A stretch of 22,773 nt of DNA from WS-7 sp035635575 (GCA_035635575.1 DASQAV010000087.1:1-22773); one strand, 5' to 3'. Positions 7,987 to 15,434 are shown, counted from the stretch's first letter. Notes: a model not told the origin generated them from the letters alone. Made by a program: numbers and translations.

Positions 7987-8043
7987 GAACACGGCCTCCC
8001 TCGCTACACCGACAGTTATCGCCATAGAAGACGCAAACGCTGG

Positions 8044-8072
8044 AGATTACCGGGACTTGCGAGCTTTGTCAA
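8044..8072 (-). promoter_or_regulatory. Sigma-70-type promoter for rplM-rpsI
   Basis: On the minus strand a perfect TTGACA (8072-8067) is followed by a 17-bp spacer and TAATCT (8049-8044). The predicted transcription start is near 8037, giving a roughly 50-nt leader before the rplM ATG. The -35 box overlaps the outer end of the inverted repeat at 8069-8146. Confidence 0.65.
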
Positions 8073-8146
8073 GACGGGGGAGCGGTGTTTCCCGTGGAAA
8101 ATTTATCTTCACCATTTTCGAGGGGAACACCGCTTTCCCGTCTTGA
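8069..8146. repeat. 78-bp long imperfect inverted repeat (hairpin) between maf and rplM
   Basis: Position i pairs with position 79-i almost without gaps from the ends inward. Pairs 1-10 and 13-21 are Watson-Crick. Pairs 11, 12, 22, 27 and 29 are G-T combinations, and only pair 26 (G-A) is a true mismatch up to pair 32. The central 14 nt or so, including ATCTTCACC, stay open. The loop region is unusually AT-rich for this genome. No T-tract follows on either strand, so it is not a standard intrinsic terminator. All five wobbles read as G-U in RNA made from the plus strand and as C-A in minus-strand RNA. Confidence 0.85.
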
Positions 8147-8183
8147 GGAGGCGAAGTTCCGCTATCACAAGGGATTCCGTCTC

Positions 8184-8816
8184 TTACGCCTCATGACGTT
8201 GCGGAGTCTCGGTGAGCAGCTTCAGGGCGTGCTTCAGATGTGAGAGCGGCAGGCCCACCACGTTGGAATAGGACCCCTCGATCGCCTCGACGTAGAGCGC
8301 CCCGTGTCCCTGGACGGCGTAGGCGCCCGCCTTGTCCAGCGGCTCCCCGGTCGCGACGTAGCGCTCGATCTCCGCGTCCTCCAGGCGCGCGAACTTGACG
8401 ATGCTCCGGACCGCCTGCGTCACCGCGCGCGCGTCGTCCGAATGGACCAAGGAGAGTCCGGTCCAGACCTCGTGCACCCTTCCCGAGAGCCGCCTCAGCA
8501 TGCGGCCCGCGCTCTCCGGACTCCCCGGCTTGCCCAGGATCTCGCGATCGATCGAGACGATCGTGTCCGCTCCCAGGAGAACGGCCGGCTCGCTATAGCC
8601 GCGCGTCGCGCCCCTCTCGAGCGCCGCGCGGGCCTTGGCCTCCGCCAGCCGGAGCACGTGCGCCTCCGCCCGCTCTTCCGGAAGCGGCGATTCATCCACC
8701 TCCACCGGGAAGCAATCGAAGTGGGCGCCCACGAGCGTGAGGAGCTCCCGCCGGCGCGCGGAACGCGATGCCAGGACGATGCGAGGGCCGAAGGGGTTCA
8801 GGAGGTTCGTCCGCAT
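8184..8816 (-). CDS. maf: Maf family nucleotide pyrophosphatase (dTTP/UTP pyrophosphatase-like)
   Basis: A 210-aa protein. The N-terminal LASRSARRRELL corresponds to the Maf signature (usually SPRRxELL). VDESPL, the catalytic-region LLGADTIVSIDREILGKP and the SGRVHEVWTGL block follow, with YAVQGHGALYVEAIEGSYSNVVGLPL near the C-terminus. Members hydrolyse non-canonical or excess NTPs to NMP plus PPi. The intact GADT and Q-G-KxxF-like region point to the YhdE/dTTP-UTP branch, with moderate certainty. It follows dtd by 6 bp and is the last gene of the recJ operon. Confidence 0.92.
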   Translation of the reverse strand: MRTNLLNPFGPRIVLASRSARRRELLTLVGAHFDCFPVEVDESPLPEERAEAHVLRLAEAKARAALERGATRGYSEPAVLLGADTIVSIDREILGKPGSPESAGRMLRRLSGRVHEVWTGLSLVHSDDARAVTQAVRSIVKFARLEDAEIERYVATGEPLDKAGAYAVQGHGALYVEAIEGSYSNVVGLPLSHLKHALKLLTETPQRHEA

Positions 8817-8822
8817 GTCTCT

Positions 8823-9266
8823 CTAGGATGCTACCTCGAGCAGGAAGGTTGCCGGCCCTCGGTTCACCAGCTCCACGTCCATCGATGCCCCGAACTTCCC
8901 TCGTCCGGTGGGAACGCGGAGCTCCGTGAGCGCCTCGCAGAAGGCGGTGAAGGCGCGCTCCGCGGGCTCGGGCGCCGCCGCGGGATCGAAGCTGGGACGC
9001 CGGCCCCGGGAGGTGTCCGCCATGAGCGTGAACTGCGGAACCACCAGCGCCTCGCCTCCGATCTCGCGCACGGAGCGGTTCATCCTGCCCTGGTCGTCCT
9101 CGAAGATGCGAAACTCGGCACAGCGCTCCGCCAGCCGCGTCTCGATCCCAGGCGGGTCCTGCGAGGAGACGCCGAGAAGGATCAAAAGCCCCGGGCCGAT
9201 GCTCGCGATCTCCCGGCCCTCGACGCGCACTGCCGCGCGGCCCACGCGCTGGAGCAGCGCTCTCAC
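8823..9266 (-). CDS. dtd: D-aminoacyl-tRNA deacylase
   Basis: A 147-aa DTD protein of normal length. Motifs are the N-terminal MRALLQRVGRAAVRV, VPQFTLMAD (the SQFTL catalytic motif, with Pro in place of Ser) and the C-terminal NRGPATFLLE containing the Gly-cisPro chirality filter. It removes D-amino acids mischarged on tRNA. The start is a GTG at 9266 whose last bases overlap the rsh stop as GTGA, consistent with coupling. The Ser-to-Pro change in SQFTL is a small deviation. Confidence 0.94.
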   Translation of the reverse strand: MRALLQRVGRAAVRVEGREIASIGPGLLILLGVSSQDPPGIETRLAERCAEFRIFEDDQGRMNRSVREIGGEALVVPQFTLMADTSRGRRPSFDPAAAPEPAERAFTAFCEALTELRVPTGRGKFGASMDVELVNRGPATFLLEVAS

Positions 9267-11470
9267 GAAGCGGCGTCCGCCTCCCCGGAGCGGGGCGGCT
9301 TCCCGAAGATCTCCTCACGCTCCACCGCCTCCACACCCTCCACGCGCTCGATGGCGCGCATCACGCCCCGCAGATGGCTCAGGTCGCGCACCTCGACCAC
9401 GAACGCGCCCTGGGCGTTCCGGTCCCGCGCCTTGATGCCGGCGGTCCGGATGTTCGTGTTCGTCGTGGAGATCGCCTTCGCGATGTCCGCGAGGAGGCTC
9501 TTCCGGTCCACCCCGTAGATCGAGAGCTTCACCACGAAGGAATCCTCGGGGGCCGCGTCCCAGTCCACGAGCAGCCGCCGCTCCGGCGCGACCCGGTCGT
9601 CGAAGGTGTTCGGGCAATCGGTGCGATGGACGGTCACGCCGCGCCCACGCGTCACGATCCCGACGACCGGGTCGCCGGGCACGGGCTGGCAGCATTTGGC
9701 GTAATTGATCATGAGATTGTCCACGCCCTGGATCCGGACGCCCCGGCCCGGCCGCCGCGTGATGGCGCGGATCGTGTCGAGCGAGGCTTCCTTGAACCGC
9801 TGTACGGGACCGACCCCTTGCGGGAACCAGCGCTGGATCACCTGCGTGACCGAGAGGCTCCCGCGTCCCAGGGCGCCCATGAGCTGATCCACGTCCCCGT
9901 AGCCCAGCGCCTGCGCCAGCTGGTCGATCGGCATCTCCGTGGGTGGTGAGAGGCGACGCCTCCGGAGCTCCCGGTCGAGCATTTCCTTTCCCAGCGAGAC
10001 CGAGTCCTGGTGCTCGGAGACCTTGAGCCAGTGGCGGATCTTGCTCCGCGCGCCCGGGCTCTTCACCAGCTTCAGCCAGTCGCGATTGGGCTTCCCCAGG
10101 GGAGACGTGACGATCTGCACCGTGTCGCCGCTCCGCAGCTCCATGCGCAGCGGAACGATCCGGCCGTTCACCTTCGCGCCCACGCAGTGGTGCCCCACCT
10201 CGGTGTGCACGAGATAGGCGAAGTCGAGCGGCGTGGCGCCGCGCGGAAGGCGCCGGAGATCGCCGCGCGGCGTGAACACGAAGACCTCGTCCTGGTAGAG
10301 CGACGTCTTGAAGAACTCCATGAACTCGTCGGGGTCGCTCTGGCCGGACTGCCACTCGGCGTTCCGGAGCACGGGCTGGAGCTTGGCGAGGAGCTCCGCG
10401 TCGGGGCCGCCTCCCCCTTCCTTGTAGCGATAGTGCGCGGCCACCCCCAGCTCCGCGGTCTGGTGCATCTCCGCGGTCCGGATCTGGAACTCCACCATGG
10501 TTCCGCCGGGCACGACGACCGTGGTGTGGAGCGACTGGTACATGTTGCTCTTGGGAGTGGCGATGTAGTCCTTGAAGCGCTCGTGCACCGGCGTGTAGAG
10601 GTCGTGGATGAGCCCGAGCACGCGGTAGCAATCCGCCTTATCGGCGGTGATCACCCGCACGCCCAGGAGATCGAAGATCTCCTCGAATTTCCGGCTCTGG
10701 GCCGACATCTTTCGATAGATCGAGTCCAGGTGCTTCGGCCTCCCGGTGACCTCCGCCTTGATCTCCAGCTCCTGGAGCCGGCTCTGGAGAGGCCGCATGA
10801 CCTCCTCGATCACCGTCTCACGCTCCTCGCGCTTGAGCTGCACCCGGCGCCGCAGGTCGTCGAAGGCCTCCGGGTCGAGATACTTGAAGCAGAGATCCTC
10901 CAGCTCCCATTTGAACCGCGCGATCCCGAGCCGGTGGGCGAGCGGTGCGTAGATCTCGCGGGTCTCGCGCGCGATGCGCGCGACGCGCGCGGCGTCGAGG
11001 GATGCCAACGTCCGCATGTTGTGGAGGCGGTCGGCGAGCTTGATCAGGATGACGCGGAGATCCTTCGCCATGGAGAGCAGCATCTTTCGGAAATTCTCTG
11101 CCTGCTCCCATTCCGGACGGTCGAAGTGAAGCCCGCTGATCTTGGTGACGCCGTCGACCAGAACCGCGACCTCCGGCCCGAACTTGGACTGCACCGTGAC
11201 GAGATTGACGTCGGTGTCCTCCACGACGTCGTGGAGGAGCGCGGAGATGAGGATGGTCTCGTCGGCGCGCGGCCCGAGGAGCTCGGCCAGGATGACGGCG
11301 ACGGCCACGCAGTGGGTCACGTAGGGCTCGCCGGTGACGCGCAGCTGGGAGCCGTGGGCCTTGGCGGCGAATTCGAACGCCGCGAGGAGACGCGCGCGGT
11401 CGCCCGGTGGCTTGGACCGCTCGAGGGTCTGGAGCAGCGGTCCCAGGATCTCGGTGGGGACCGTGTTCAT
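9263..11470 (-). CDS. Bifunctional (p)ppGpp synthetase/hydrolase (RelA/SpoT homolog, long RSH)
   Basis: A 735-aa long RSH. The hydrolase HD domain is intact: VTHC with His53, HDVVEDT at 80-86, KLADRLHNM at 144-152. In the synthetase domain RFKD (298-301) is the form seen in bifunctional enzymes, and YIATPKSNMYQSLHT and EFQIRT (327-332) follow. A TGS domain (about 395-455, with TPRGDLRRLPRGATPLDFAY), a conserved Cys-containing region (YAKCCQPVPGDPVVG) and a C-terminal ACT domain complete it. It should both make and degrade the alarmone at the ribosome. The frame is open far upstream only because it shadows recJ. The ATG at 11470, 2 bp after the recJ stop, is the start. Confidence 0.96.
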   Translation of the reverse strand: MNTVPTEILGPLLQTLERSKPPGDRARLLAAFEFAAKAHGSQLRVTGEPYVTHCVAVAVILAELLGPRADETILISALLHDVVEDTDVNLVTVQSKFGPEVAVLVDGVTKISGLHFDRPEWEQAENFRKMLLSMAKDLRVILIKLADRLHNMRTLASLDAARVARIARETREIYAPLAHRLGIARFKWELEDLCFKYLDPEAFDDLRRRVQLKREERETVIEEVMRPLQSRLQELEIKAEVTGRPKHLDSIYRKMSAQSRKFEEIFDLLGVRVITADKADCYRVLGLIHDLYTPVHERFKDYIATPKSNMYQSLHTTVVVPGGTMVEFQIRTAEMHQTAELGVAAHYRYKEGGGGPDAELLAKLQPVLRNAEWQSGQSDPDEFMEFFKTSLYQDEVFVFTPRGDLRRLPRGATPLDFAYLVHTEVGHHCVGAKVNGRIVPLRMELRSGDTVQIVTSPLGKPNRDWLKLVKSPGARSKIRHWLKVSEHQDSVSLGKEMLDRELRRRRLSPPTEMPIDQLAQALGYGDVDQLMGALGRGSLSVTQVIQRWFPQGVGPVQRFKEASLDTIRAITRRPGRGVRIQGVDNLMINYAKCCQPVPGDPVVGIVTRGRGVTVHRTDCPNTFDDRVAPERRLLVDWDAAPEDSFVVKLSIYGVDRKSLLADIAKAISTTNTNIRTAGIKARDRNAQGAFVVEVRDLSHLRGVMRAIERVEGVEAVEREEIFGKPPRSGEADAAS

Positions 11471-11472
11471 CG

Positions 11473-13191
11473 TCAGCGGATCTGGACGTCGCGCAGCTTG
11501 AGCTGGAGCCTCGCGCGATTCTGCCAGACGTTGATCGTGGGCACGAACGCGATCGAGACGCGCCCCGGCTCCGTCTGGATCGGTCCCGCCAGATGTCCCA
11601 TCCCGAACCCGATGCACTCCAGCTCCCGCCCGTTCTGCCGGACGTTCAGCTTCAGATGATTCCGGCTCACGACCATCGGCGATCCCGCGATCTGGATGTT
11701 CTCGGCGATGAAGAGCGGCTCCGTGTTGCCGATCCCGAATGGCGAGAGCCGATCCAGGAACTGCACCAGCGCTTCGTTGCAATCGTCCAGGTGGAGCGGG
11801 CCATCGATGGAGAGCTTGGGAACGTAGTCGTCCGTGGTGAGGCGCTCCGAGACGACGCGGCAGAGATGCTCGCGGAAGGGCTGGAGGTGCTCGGAGCGGA
11901 TGGTGAGCCCCGCGGCGTAGCTGTGTCCCCCGAATCCGATCAGATGCTCGCGGCACTCTTGCAGCGCCTGGCACACGTCGAAGCCGGGGATGCTTCGCCC
12001 CGAGCCCTTCCCCTCTTCGTGATCCGACGAGATGAGCACGGTGGGCCGGTGGTAGCGCTCCATGAGGCGCGACGCGACGATGCCGAGCACGCCCGGGTGC
12101 CACCGGTCCGACCAGAGCACGATCGCGGGCGGAAGCTCGGGACCCATGGCCTGCAGCTGCTCCAGCGCTTCCTCCAGCGTGGACTCGTCGATCTTCTTGC
12201 GCATCGTGTTGTCTTCTTCGAGGCTCTCCGCGATCGTCATCGCTTCGCCGGCTTCGGTCGCGAGGAGGAGCCGGACGCCGCTCTCGGCGTTCCCCAGCCT
12301 TCCCGCGGCGTTGATGCGCGGGGCCAGGATGTAGGCCACGTGACCGCTCTCCACCCGCTTCGCGCGGAGCCCGGCCACTTCCTTCAGCGCGATGATCCCC
12401 GGCTTCTCGGAATTGCAGATCCGGTCCAGCCCCAGCTTCGCGAAGATGCGGTTCTCTCCCCGAAGCGGGACGACGTCGGCGATCGTTCCGAGCGCGACCA
12501 GATCGAGGTGCCGGGAGACGAAATCCTCGGGAAGCGATCCCGGCCGATACTGGGCCAGGCCCTGGACCAGCTTCAGCACCACGCCCACGCCGGCCAGCTC
12601 CTTGAACTCGTACGGGCAATCCTTCCGCTTCGGGTTCAGAACCGCGTCCGCCTCGGGCAGCACTCCCAGCGGCTCGTGGTGATCGGTCACGATCACGTCG
12701 ATCCCGCTCTGCTTCGAGAGCCGGACCTCGTGGGTTGCGGTGATGCCGCAGTCCGCGGTGATGACGAGCCGCGTCCTCCGCTTCTTGGCCACCTCCACGC
12801 CCCGAACCGAGAAGCCGTAACCGTCCCGGATCCGGTCGGGGATGAAGTAGGAGACCTTCCCGCCCAGCCGCATCAGGGCCGAGGTCAGAAGCGTCGTGGC
12901 GGTGATCCCGTCCACATCGTAATCGCCGTAGACCAGGATCGCTTCGCGCTCATCGATGGCTTTCCAGATCCGCGCGGTGGCGCGGTCCATGTCGCGCATC
13001 GTGAAGGCGTCCAAGAGCCTATCCAGGCTGGGCTCGAGGAAATTCTGAACGTCCACCGAGGAGTGGAAGCCCCGGTTGGCCAGCAGGGTCGCGTACGTGT
13101 GGGAAATTCCGAGCTGAACGGCAAGCTCCTGGGCGTGCTCCGGAGCTGCAGGGCTACGGAGCACCCAGGCCTTCGGCGTGGATGCGCGCAA
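11473..13191 (-). CDS. recJ: Single-stranded-DNA-specific 5'-3' exonuclease RecJ
   Basis: A 572-aa DHH-family nuclease. Motifs are VYGDYDVDGITA (88-95 core), ITADCG, VTDHHEPLG (DHH at 170-172), GTIADVVPL, INAAGRLG and the DHHA1 motif GFGGHSYAAG (421-428), followed by the OB-like C-terminal domain. It resects ssDNA in recombinational and mismatch repair. I chose the TTG at 13191: GAGG lies 6 nt upstream, and the protein then begins shortly before AWVLR, where RecJ proteins usually begin. The open frame extends to a TTG at 13263, but that TTG is part of a -35 box, so it would not be translated. Confidence 0.95.
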   Translation of the reverse strand: MRASTPKAWVLRSPAAPEHAQELAVQLGISHTYATLLANRGFHSSVDVQNFLEPSLDRLLDAFTMRDMDRATARIWKAIDEREAILVYGDYDVDGITATTLLTSALMRLGGKVSYFIPDRIRDGYGFSVRGVEVAKKRRTRLVITADCGITATHEVRLSKQSGIDVIVTDHHEPLGVLPEADAVLNPKRKDCPYEFKELAGVGVVLKLVQGLAQYRPGSLPEDFVSRHLDLVALGTIADVVPLRGENRIFAKLGLDRICNSEKPGIIALKEVAGLRAKRVESGHVAYILAPRINAAGRLGNAESGVRLLLATEAGEAMTIAESLEEDNTMRKKIDESTLEEALEQLQAMGPELPPAIVLWSDRWHPGVLGIVASRLMERYHRPTVLISSDHEEGKGSGRSIPGFDVCQALQECREHLIGFGGHSYAAGLTIRSEHLQPFREHLCRVVSERLTTDDYVPKLSIDGPLHLDDCNEALVQFLDRLSPFGIGNTEPLFIAENIQIAGSPMVVSRNHLKLNVRQNGRELECIGFGMGHLAGPIQTEPGRVSIAFVPTINVWQNRARLQLKLRDVQIR

Positions 13192-13233
13192 TTTGGTCCT
13201 CGGTTCTGTCAGGGCAGGGTTTCGATTGCCATC

Positions 13234-13263
13234 AGCGTAACACGTTGAAAATTCTGGTGTCAA
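13234..13263 (-). promoter_or_regulatory. Promoter for recJ-rsh-dtd-maf
   Basis: On the minus strand TTGACA (13263-13258), an 18-bp spacer and TACGCT (13239-13234) lie just upstream of recJ. The predicted start of transcription near 13227 leaves a leader of about 35 nt before the GAGG and TTG start. The -10 box is weak (3 of 6), the -35 perfect. Confidence 0.55.
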
Positions 13264-13294
13264 CGGAACGCGAGACAGCGCCTCCTGCTTCCCG

Positions 13295-14059
13295 CTAAAT
13301 CAGGTAGCCGCCGGAGATTGTGAGGGTGGAGCCGGTGATGTAGCTCGATTCCTCGGAAAGAAGAAAGAGGGCGGCGCGGGCGATCTCGCGAGGGGTGCCG
13401 AGGCGGCGGGCGGGGATGCGTTTCACGAGCGCCGAAGCCCCTTTGGGCAGGCGGCCCGTCTGGATCACGCCGGGGAGGATCATGTTCACGGTGATCCCGT
13501 TCCCGGCCTCCTCCTGGGCCACGCTCCGCGCGATGGTCAAGAGCGCCACCTTGGCGGCGCGGTAGGCGTGCGCGCGGCCGCCCGCCCGCGGCGTGTCCCC
13601 CCCCGCGACACCGAAGAGAAGAATTCTCCCGTAGCGCCGGCGGCGCATTCCGGGCAGGGCCTCCTGGATCGAGTGGATCGCGCTCGTGACGTTCGAGCGC
13701 GCGAGCGCTTCCCATTGCTCGCCCGTCAGCCGCGACAGCGGCCCCTCCCAGTACTCCCCCGGCGCGTGAACGAGGAGATCCGGGCCCCCGGTGCTCGAGG
13801 CGGCGCGGCGGAACGCGGCGTGCGCCTGGGTGCGTTTTTCCGCGTCGGATCGAAGCGTGAGAAGCGGCGTCCCGCGGGCGCGGGCGATCGCGCTCAGCTC
13901 CTCGAGCGCCGTCCGGCTCCGGCCCGTGGCGAGAACACGGGCTCCCTCGCGGGCCAGGGCGAGGGCCACGGCGCGCCCCAGGCCGCGCGAACCTCCGATG
14001 ACGAGCGCGGATCGGCCGCTGAAAGGACCCTCGAAGCCGAGGGCGGTTGTGCGAGGCAC
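13295..14059 (-). CDS. Short-chain dehydrogenase/reductase family protein, atypical active site
   Basis: A 254-aa Rossmann-fold SDR similar in layout to FabG. The cofactor motif GGSRGLG (22-28), the catalytic-helix Asn123, YRAAK (Tyr166, Lys170) and the C-terminal GITVNMILPG and TGSTLTISGGYLI blocks are present. RS at 48-49 after the second strand suggests NADP preference. Two deviations stand out: the NNAG motif is HAPG (98-101), and there is no Ser between residues 146 and 165, where the catalytic Ser should be. The start is a GTG at 14059. An in-frame TTG at 14101 lies upstream of the promoter -35 box and so is excluded. The substrate cannot be inferred. Confidence 0.85.
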   Translation of the reverse strand: MPRTTALGFEGPFSGRSALVIGGSRGLGRAVALALAREGARVLATGRSRTALEELSAIARARGTPLLTLRSDAEKRTQAHAAFRRAASSTGGPDLLVHAPGEYWEGPLSRLTGEQWEALARSNVTSAIHSIQEALPGMRRRRYGRILLFGVAGGDTPRAGGRAHAYRAAKVALLTIARSVAQEEAGNGITVNMILPGVIQTGRLPKGASALVKRIPARRLGTPREIARAALFLLSEESSYITGSTLTISGGYLI

Positions 14060-14074
14060 AGGGTGTGCTACTAT
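14047..14074 (+). promoter_or_regulatory. Plus-strand promoter for the 112-aa gene, glpX and bshB1
   Basis: TTGTGC (14047-14052), 16-bp spacer, TACTAT (14069-14074), preceded by TGC as an extended -10 element. The predicted transcription start is near 14081, about 35 nt before the ATG at 14116. Its -10 box overlaps that of the divergent promoter by 5 bp. Confidence 0.5.
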
Positions 14075-14097
14075 AGCTGGCTTCGGACGCAAGTCAA
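14070..14097 (-). promoter_or_regulatory. Minus-strand promoter for the SDR gene
   Basis: On the minus strand TTGACT (14097-14092), a 16-bp spacer and TATAGT (14075-14070) each match the sigma-70 consensus at 5 of 6 positions, the best overall match in the window. The start of transcription would be near 14063, only about four bases before the GTG start codon of the SDR gene. Confidence 0.65.
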
Positions 14098-14115
14098 CCA
14101 ACCGGCAGGAGTGTC

Positions 14116-14454
14116 ATGAACGACCAGCGCTGGGAAGAAGTCCTGCGCCGCCTGGACCGCCAATTCGGCGACCTCGAGTTCGACGAGGTCGAGGACGAGG
14201 AGACGCACGCGGTCGTCGAATCGGTCCTCTGGCGAAGCCCCATGGGACGCATGAAGCTGGCACGCACGACCCGCCCCCTCGTCGTGGACAAGAAGCTCCA
14301 CTACTCGAACCGGGCCGGCGGCGGCTCCCACGTCGAGTACGTCTACTCCGACACGGAAACGACGAGCCGCATCCGCCTCTACCGCTGGTCCGACCCGCTG
14401 AACGACTGGGAAGAGATCGACGCGAGCGCGTTCGGCGAACCTCCGAGCCGCTGA
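14116..14454 (+). CDS. Conserved-looking hypothetical protein, 112 aa
   Basis: A small soluble protein I do not recognise. It starts at an ATG with AGGAG 4 nt upstream. The N-terminal 40 residues are highly acidic (FGDLEFDEVEDEETH), with a predicted helix before them. A middle segment (VLWRSPMGRMKLARTTRPLV) is basic. The C-terminal part has alternating polar and hydrophobic residues that look like beta strands (SHVEYVYSDTETTSRIRLYRW). There is no signal peptide, membrane segment or Cys pair. It is the first gene of a plus-strand unit with glpX 10 bp downstream. The promoter, Shine-Dalgarno and codon bias support a real gene; the function is unknown. Confidence 0.8.
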   Translation: MNDQRWEEVLRRLDRQFGDLEFDEVEDEETHAVVESVLWRSPMGRMKLARTTRPLVVDKKLHYSNRAGGGSHVEYVYSDTETTSRIRLYRWSDPLNDWEEIDASAFGEPPSR

Positions 14455-14464
14455 CCTGCCCTAG

Positions 14465-15427
14465 ATGGATCGTAACCTCGGCCTCGAGCTGGTGCGTGTC
14501 ACCGAGGCGGCCGCGCTCGCGACCGCCCGCTGGATGGGACGCGGAGACAAGAACGCCGCCGATCAGGCCGCGGTCACGGCGATGCGCCGCGTCTTCGACA
14601 TCGTGGACATCCAGGGGACCGTGGTCATCGGCGAGGGAGAGCGGGACGAGGCGCCGATGCTCTACATCGGCGAATCGGTCGGCTCCGGCAAGGGCCCCGA
14701 GGTCGACATCGCGCTCGATCCGCTCGAGTGCACGAACTCCGTGGCCTACGGCCGGCCCAACGCGCTCTCGGTGATCGCGCTCGCGGAGCGCGGAAGCCTC
14801 CTCCACGCCCCCGACACTTATATGGAGAAGATCGCGGTCGGCCCCAAGGCCGCCTCCGTGATCGACCTGAACCGTCCTGTCGAGGAGAACCTCAAGGCGG
14901 TGGCGGACGTGAAGGGATACGAGCTCGAGGATCTCACGGTCGTGGTGCTCGACCGCCCGCGCCACGAGGCGCTCATCCAGAGGATCCGGCGCACCGGCGC
15001 GCGAATCCATCTGATCCCCGACGGCGATGTCTCGGCCGCCATCGCCACCGCCATCGACTCCACGGGGGTCGACGTGCTGATGGGAATCGGAGGCGCGCCC
15101 GAGGGGGTGCTGGCCGCCGCGGCGCTGCGCTGTCTGGGCGGAGCGATCCAGGGGAAGCTTCTCTTCCGGACCGACGAGGAGCGGGAGCGGGCGCGCAAGA
15201 TGGGCATCGAGGACCACTCCCGCGTGTACCGGGAATCGGATCTCGCCCGCGGGGAGCAGATCGTGTTCGCCACCACCGGCGTCACGGACGGCGACCTCCT
15301 CCCCGGCGTGCGCTTCCGCGCCGACGGCGCCGACACGCACTCCATGGTGATGCGAGCCAAGACCGGCACCGTACGCACCATCCGTACGCAGCATCGGTTC
15401 GAGCACGAGCCCGCCTACCGCCGCTGA
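14465..15427 (+). CDS. glpX: Fructose-1,6-bisphosphatase class II
   Basis: A 320-aa GlpX-type phosphatase. Motifs are RVTEAAALATARWMGRGDKN near the N-terminus, VVIGEGERDEAPMLYIGE (metal-binding Glu and Asp), DIALDPLECT (residues 81-90, Asp85, Glu88, Thr90), MEKIAVGP, IPDGDVSAAIAT and MGIGGAPEGVLAAAA. It dephosphorylates fructose-1,6-bisphosphate in gluconeogenesis; some relatives also use sedoheptulose-1,7-bisphosphate. Position 89, normally Gly in the DPxEGT motif, is Cys here. The ATG has no clear Shine-Dalgarno and lies 10 bp after the preceding stop, so reinitiation is plausible. Confidence 0.95.
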   Translation: MDRNLGLELVRVTEAAALATARWMGRGDKNAADQAAVTAMRRVFDIVDIQGTVVIGEGERDEAPMLYIGESVGSGKGPEVDIALDPLECTNSVAYGRPNALSVIALAERGSLLHAPDTYMEKIAVGPKAASVIDLNRPVEENLKAVADVKGYELEDLTVVVLDRPRHEALIQRIRRTGARIHLIPDGDVSAAIATAIDSTGVDVLMGIGGAPEGVLAAAALRCLGGAIQGKLLFRTDEERERARKMGIEDHSRVYRESDLARGEQIVFATTGVTDGDLLPGVRFRADGADTHSMVMRAKTGTVRTIRTQHRFEHEPAYRR

Positions 15428-15434
15428 GACGCGC

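Noticed and set aside
7987..8025. Extended L13 start at 8025
   Set aside because: The extra 13 residues match nothing in L13, and the downstream ATG has the strong Shine-Dalgarno and the family N-terminus.
8069..8146. Intrinsic terminator for maf, or an integron attC site
   Set aside because: No T-tract follows the hairpin on either strand, and the GTTRRRY-type core sites of attC are missing.
10010..13248. Two long plus-strand open frames opposite rsh and recJ
   Set aside because: Both are antisense to intact, well-conserved proteins and show no domain of their own.
13192..13263. N-terminal extension of RecJ to the TTG at 13263
   Set aside because: That TTG is the first base triplet of a TTGACA -35 box with a -10 box downstream, so the segment is promoter and leader rather than coding.
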